Assembly (NCBI GenBank): GCA_047974375.1
Contig: JBKECF010000087.1
Coordinates: 1 to 8,644, forward strand
Direction: 5' to 3'
Length of the DNA stretch: 8,644 bases
Source of the DNA: JBKECF01 sp047974375
GTDB lineage: Bacteria; Bacillota; Clostridia; Lachnospirales; CAMZNU01
Position 1 is the stretch's first letter. The number at the start of each line of letters is the position of its first letter. Below are positions 7,382-8,644 of this stretch, in pieces. The translations under genes were made by a program, and so were the position numbers. The notes under the pieces were generated by a model. The model did no database searches. It saw nothing but the letters and a program-made list of their open reading frames with translations, and had not been told where the DNA came from.

Positions 7382-8264
7382 GCAAAAACTCCTATTTGGT
7401 ATCTTTTTATCTTTCATTATTTTGAGTAATTCTTCAAGTTTTTGACTTTTAATAAATTCATTAAATATCAAATTCACTTTTAGGCTTTCTCTTTCATCAA
7501 TAAAAATTTTATTATTAATTTTTTTATATCCTAAAGATATTCCATTATATTTTAGTATATAATCATTTTTGTAAATATATATTTCCTCATTTTTCAACAC
7601 AAAATTAATAGTTTCTCGATCGATAAGCACTCTTTCTAGTATATTTTCTACTTCATCTTCATTAAATTCATTAAGGTCTTTACATGTCTTATCTAAGTAG
7701 TTGTTTAACCTATTAGTCTTTCTGCTATTACTTTCAAGATTTGTTTTTTGAATTTCATTTTCTACATTTAATATTTTATTTTCCAAATAATTGATTTTCT
7801 CTATAAAAATAGTAGAGTCGATTAGTTTATCTTCTTTAAGTCGATAGACTATTTCTATCTGCTTATTTGGATTACTTATTTCTTTCTGTAAACCGTAGCT
7901 CTCTGTTTTTGCATATACACATTCGCTTTGTTTGATTTTAGAATGTTTAACTAGTTCGTTTATAAGTAAAATAAAATTTTCTTTTAATTGACTTTCTCTA
8001 ATACTTACTTTTAAACAATCCTTGTTTATATATCGATATTTTACTTTACTTAGTTCATCACTATTATATCTATTTAAATTATCGCCGCAAAAACTGCATT
8101 TGCATTTTTCAGAAACTGCATACCTTTTACCCTCTGTAACATTATTCATGCCACTTTTTACTTTTTTTCATGCAAGATTTCATTTGCTTTTAAATACTGT
8201 TTAACAGTAATAATACTTTCATAATTATCTTCAATAATATATTTAGGCATCTCTCCATTATTTT
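7370..8264 (-). pseudogene. C-terminal remnant of a large serine recombinase, frameshifted
   Basis: Intact large serine recombinases cut and rejoin DNA for phages and conjugative elements. This piece lacks the whole N-terminal catalytic domain with its active serine, so it cannot be active alone. The first segment (8264-8161) reads KNNGEMPKYIIEDNYESII and ends HEKK then TAA, matching the end of the Recombinase domain. The frame then shifts, and the main 259-codon frame (ATG 8149, TGA 7370) takes over with GKRYAVSEKCKCSFCGDNL, the recombinase zinc-ribbon start. Of the expected cysteines, C18, C21 and C45 are present but one partner appears lost. Residues about 95-150 are a helical, coiled-coil-like region. 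NEFNEDEVENILERVLID (162-179) matches the conserved C-terminal strand region. The tail from about 205 resembles a second Recombinase-domain start (see findings). The frames differ by one base at a seven-A run (8162-8168). The identification rests on motif resemblance read by eye. Confidence 0.75.
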
Positions 8265-8644
8265 TTTATACTTACTTTTACTATTTTGTATAACTTTATA
8301 CCCACCGTACCCCAGTATTACTGAAATAGTAACTGAATTAATTAAATTTAATACTGCATTATTTATAGAATACACCCGGAGTAATCCAACATTCTTACTT
8401 GCATATTCTTGTTCATACTTACTATGTTTTTCGTCATAGTAATTTAATAAATCATTCTCAACAAATGCTAATATATTGCCTAGCATTTCCTGTGCTGAAC
8501 CATTCAAATTGCCAGTAGCACCTCTTACACCTTCTGTTGCAATTTTAATTTTTTTATTATAATAATTTTGTAATATGAAAAATATAATTTGGAATAATAC
8601 TAAAATTATAAGAAGCTCTTTTTCTAATTTAATTAAGAATATAA
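8190..8644 (-). pseudogene. ABC exporter membrane-domain fragment, truncated and fused to recombinase sequence
   Basis: The frame is open from the right edge to TAA at 8190; its start is outside the window. It encodes the central part of an ABC exporter transmembrane domain: a membrane helix LLIILVLFQIIFFIL (about 8615-8571), then a cytoplasmic loop with the pattern of the family (residues KIKIATEGVRGATGNLNG, then QEMLGNILAFV and a charged helix to about 8400), then another membrane helix ending SVILGYGGYKVIQ (about 8329-8291). In intact exporters a last membrane segment and an ATPase domain with Walker motifs follow. Here the homology stops at about 8290-8265 and serine-recombinase sequence begins. 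The last 25 or so residues of the frame (from 8264) are recombinase DNA read out of frame. A TTG at 8507 is sometimes a possible start but lies mid-domain. The product cannot be a working transporter; ABC assignment is by resemblance. Confidence 0.65.

Noticed and set aside
8022..8204. Plus-strand 60-codon frame at 8022-8204
   Set aside because: It is antisense to the recombinase zinc-ribbon region and its break point; no start signal and no recognisable protein.
8248..8250. ATG at 8250 as the start of a short independent gene (MPKYIIED...)
   Set aside because: The homology extends upstream of it (KNNGE), the possible GGAG is too close, and the frame ends after 30 codons in a frameshift, so it is part of the remnant.

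Overview
The window reads as chromosomal DNA of a low-GC, Gram-positive-type bacterium (Bacillota, most likely a clostridial relative). The grounds are strong A+T bias, AAGGAG-type ribosome binding sites, a T-box leader in front of a valyl-tRNA synthetase gene, and a very large secreted protein of the repeat-rich Firmicutes surface-protein type. TGA and TAA serve as stops, so the standard bacterial code fits. The species cannot be told from the sequence.

Layout. Positions 1-3415 (minus strand) hold the first 1138 codons of a giant secreted protein that runs off the left edge. It has a signal peptide, a right-handed beta-helix-like repeat domain, then bacterial Ig-like domains. The last two Ig-like units are near-identical 285-bp tandem copies. 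Positions 3416-3662 are an AT-rich gap carrying that gene's probable promoter. Positions 3663-4280 (minus) encode an unrecognised 205-residue protein. Positions 4281-4701 hold a divergent control region: a near-consensus promoter and a complete T-box riboswitch with a GUA (valine) specifier and an intrinsic terminator. It drives valS at 4702-7323 (plus), a full-length valyl-tRNA synthetase. A bidirectional terminator at 7333-7381 closes valS and also receives the minus-strand genes from the right.

Positions 7370-8644 (minus) are genetic debris. They hold the C-terminal half of a large serine recombinase, joined directly behind the membrane-domain fragment of an ABC exporter that enters from the right edge. 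Two reading-frame breaks in this stretch each fall on a run of seven A's. Restoring one A at each would make one continuous chimeric frame.

How the parts relate: valS and its leader are an ordinary self-contained housekeeping unit sensing uncharged tRNA-Val. The flanks are accessory: a surface protein and an orphan gene on one side, a mobile-element remnant on the other. I did not find convincing evidence for a new multi-gene system. The features most worth a second look are the ABC-recombinase chimera with its homopolymer frame breaks, the unusual C-terminal tail of the recombinase remnant, the homogenised repeats in the surface protein, and the orphan 205-residue protein.
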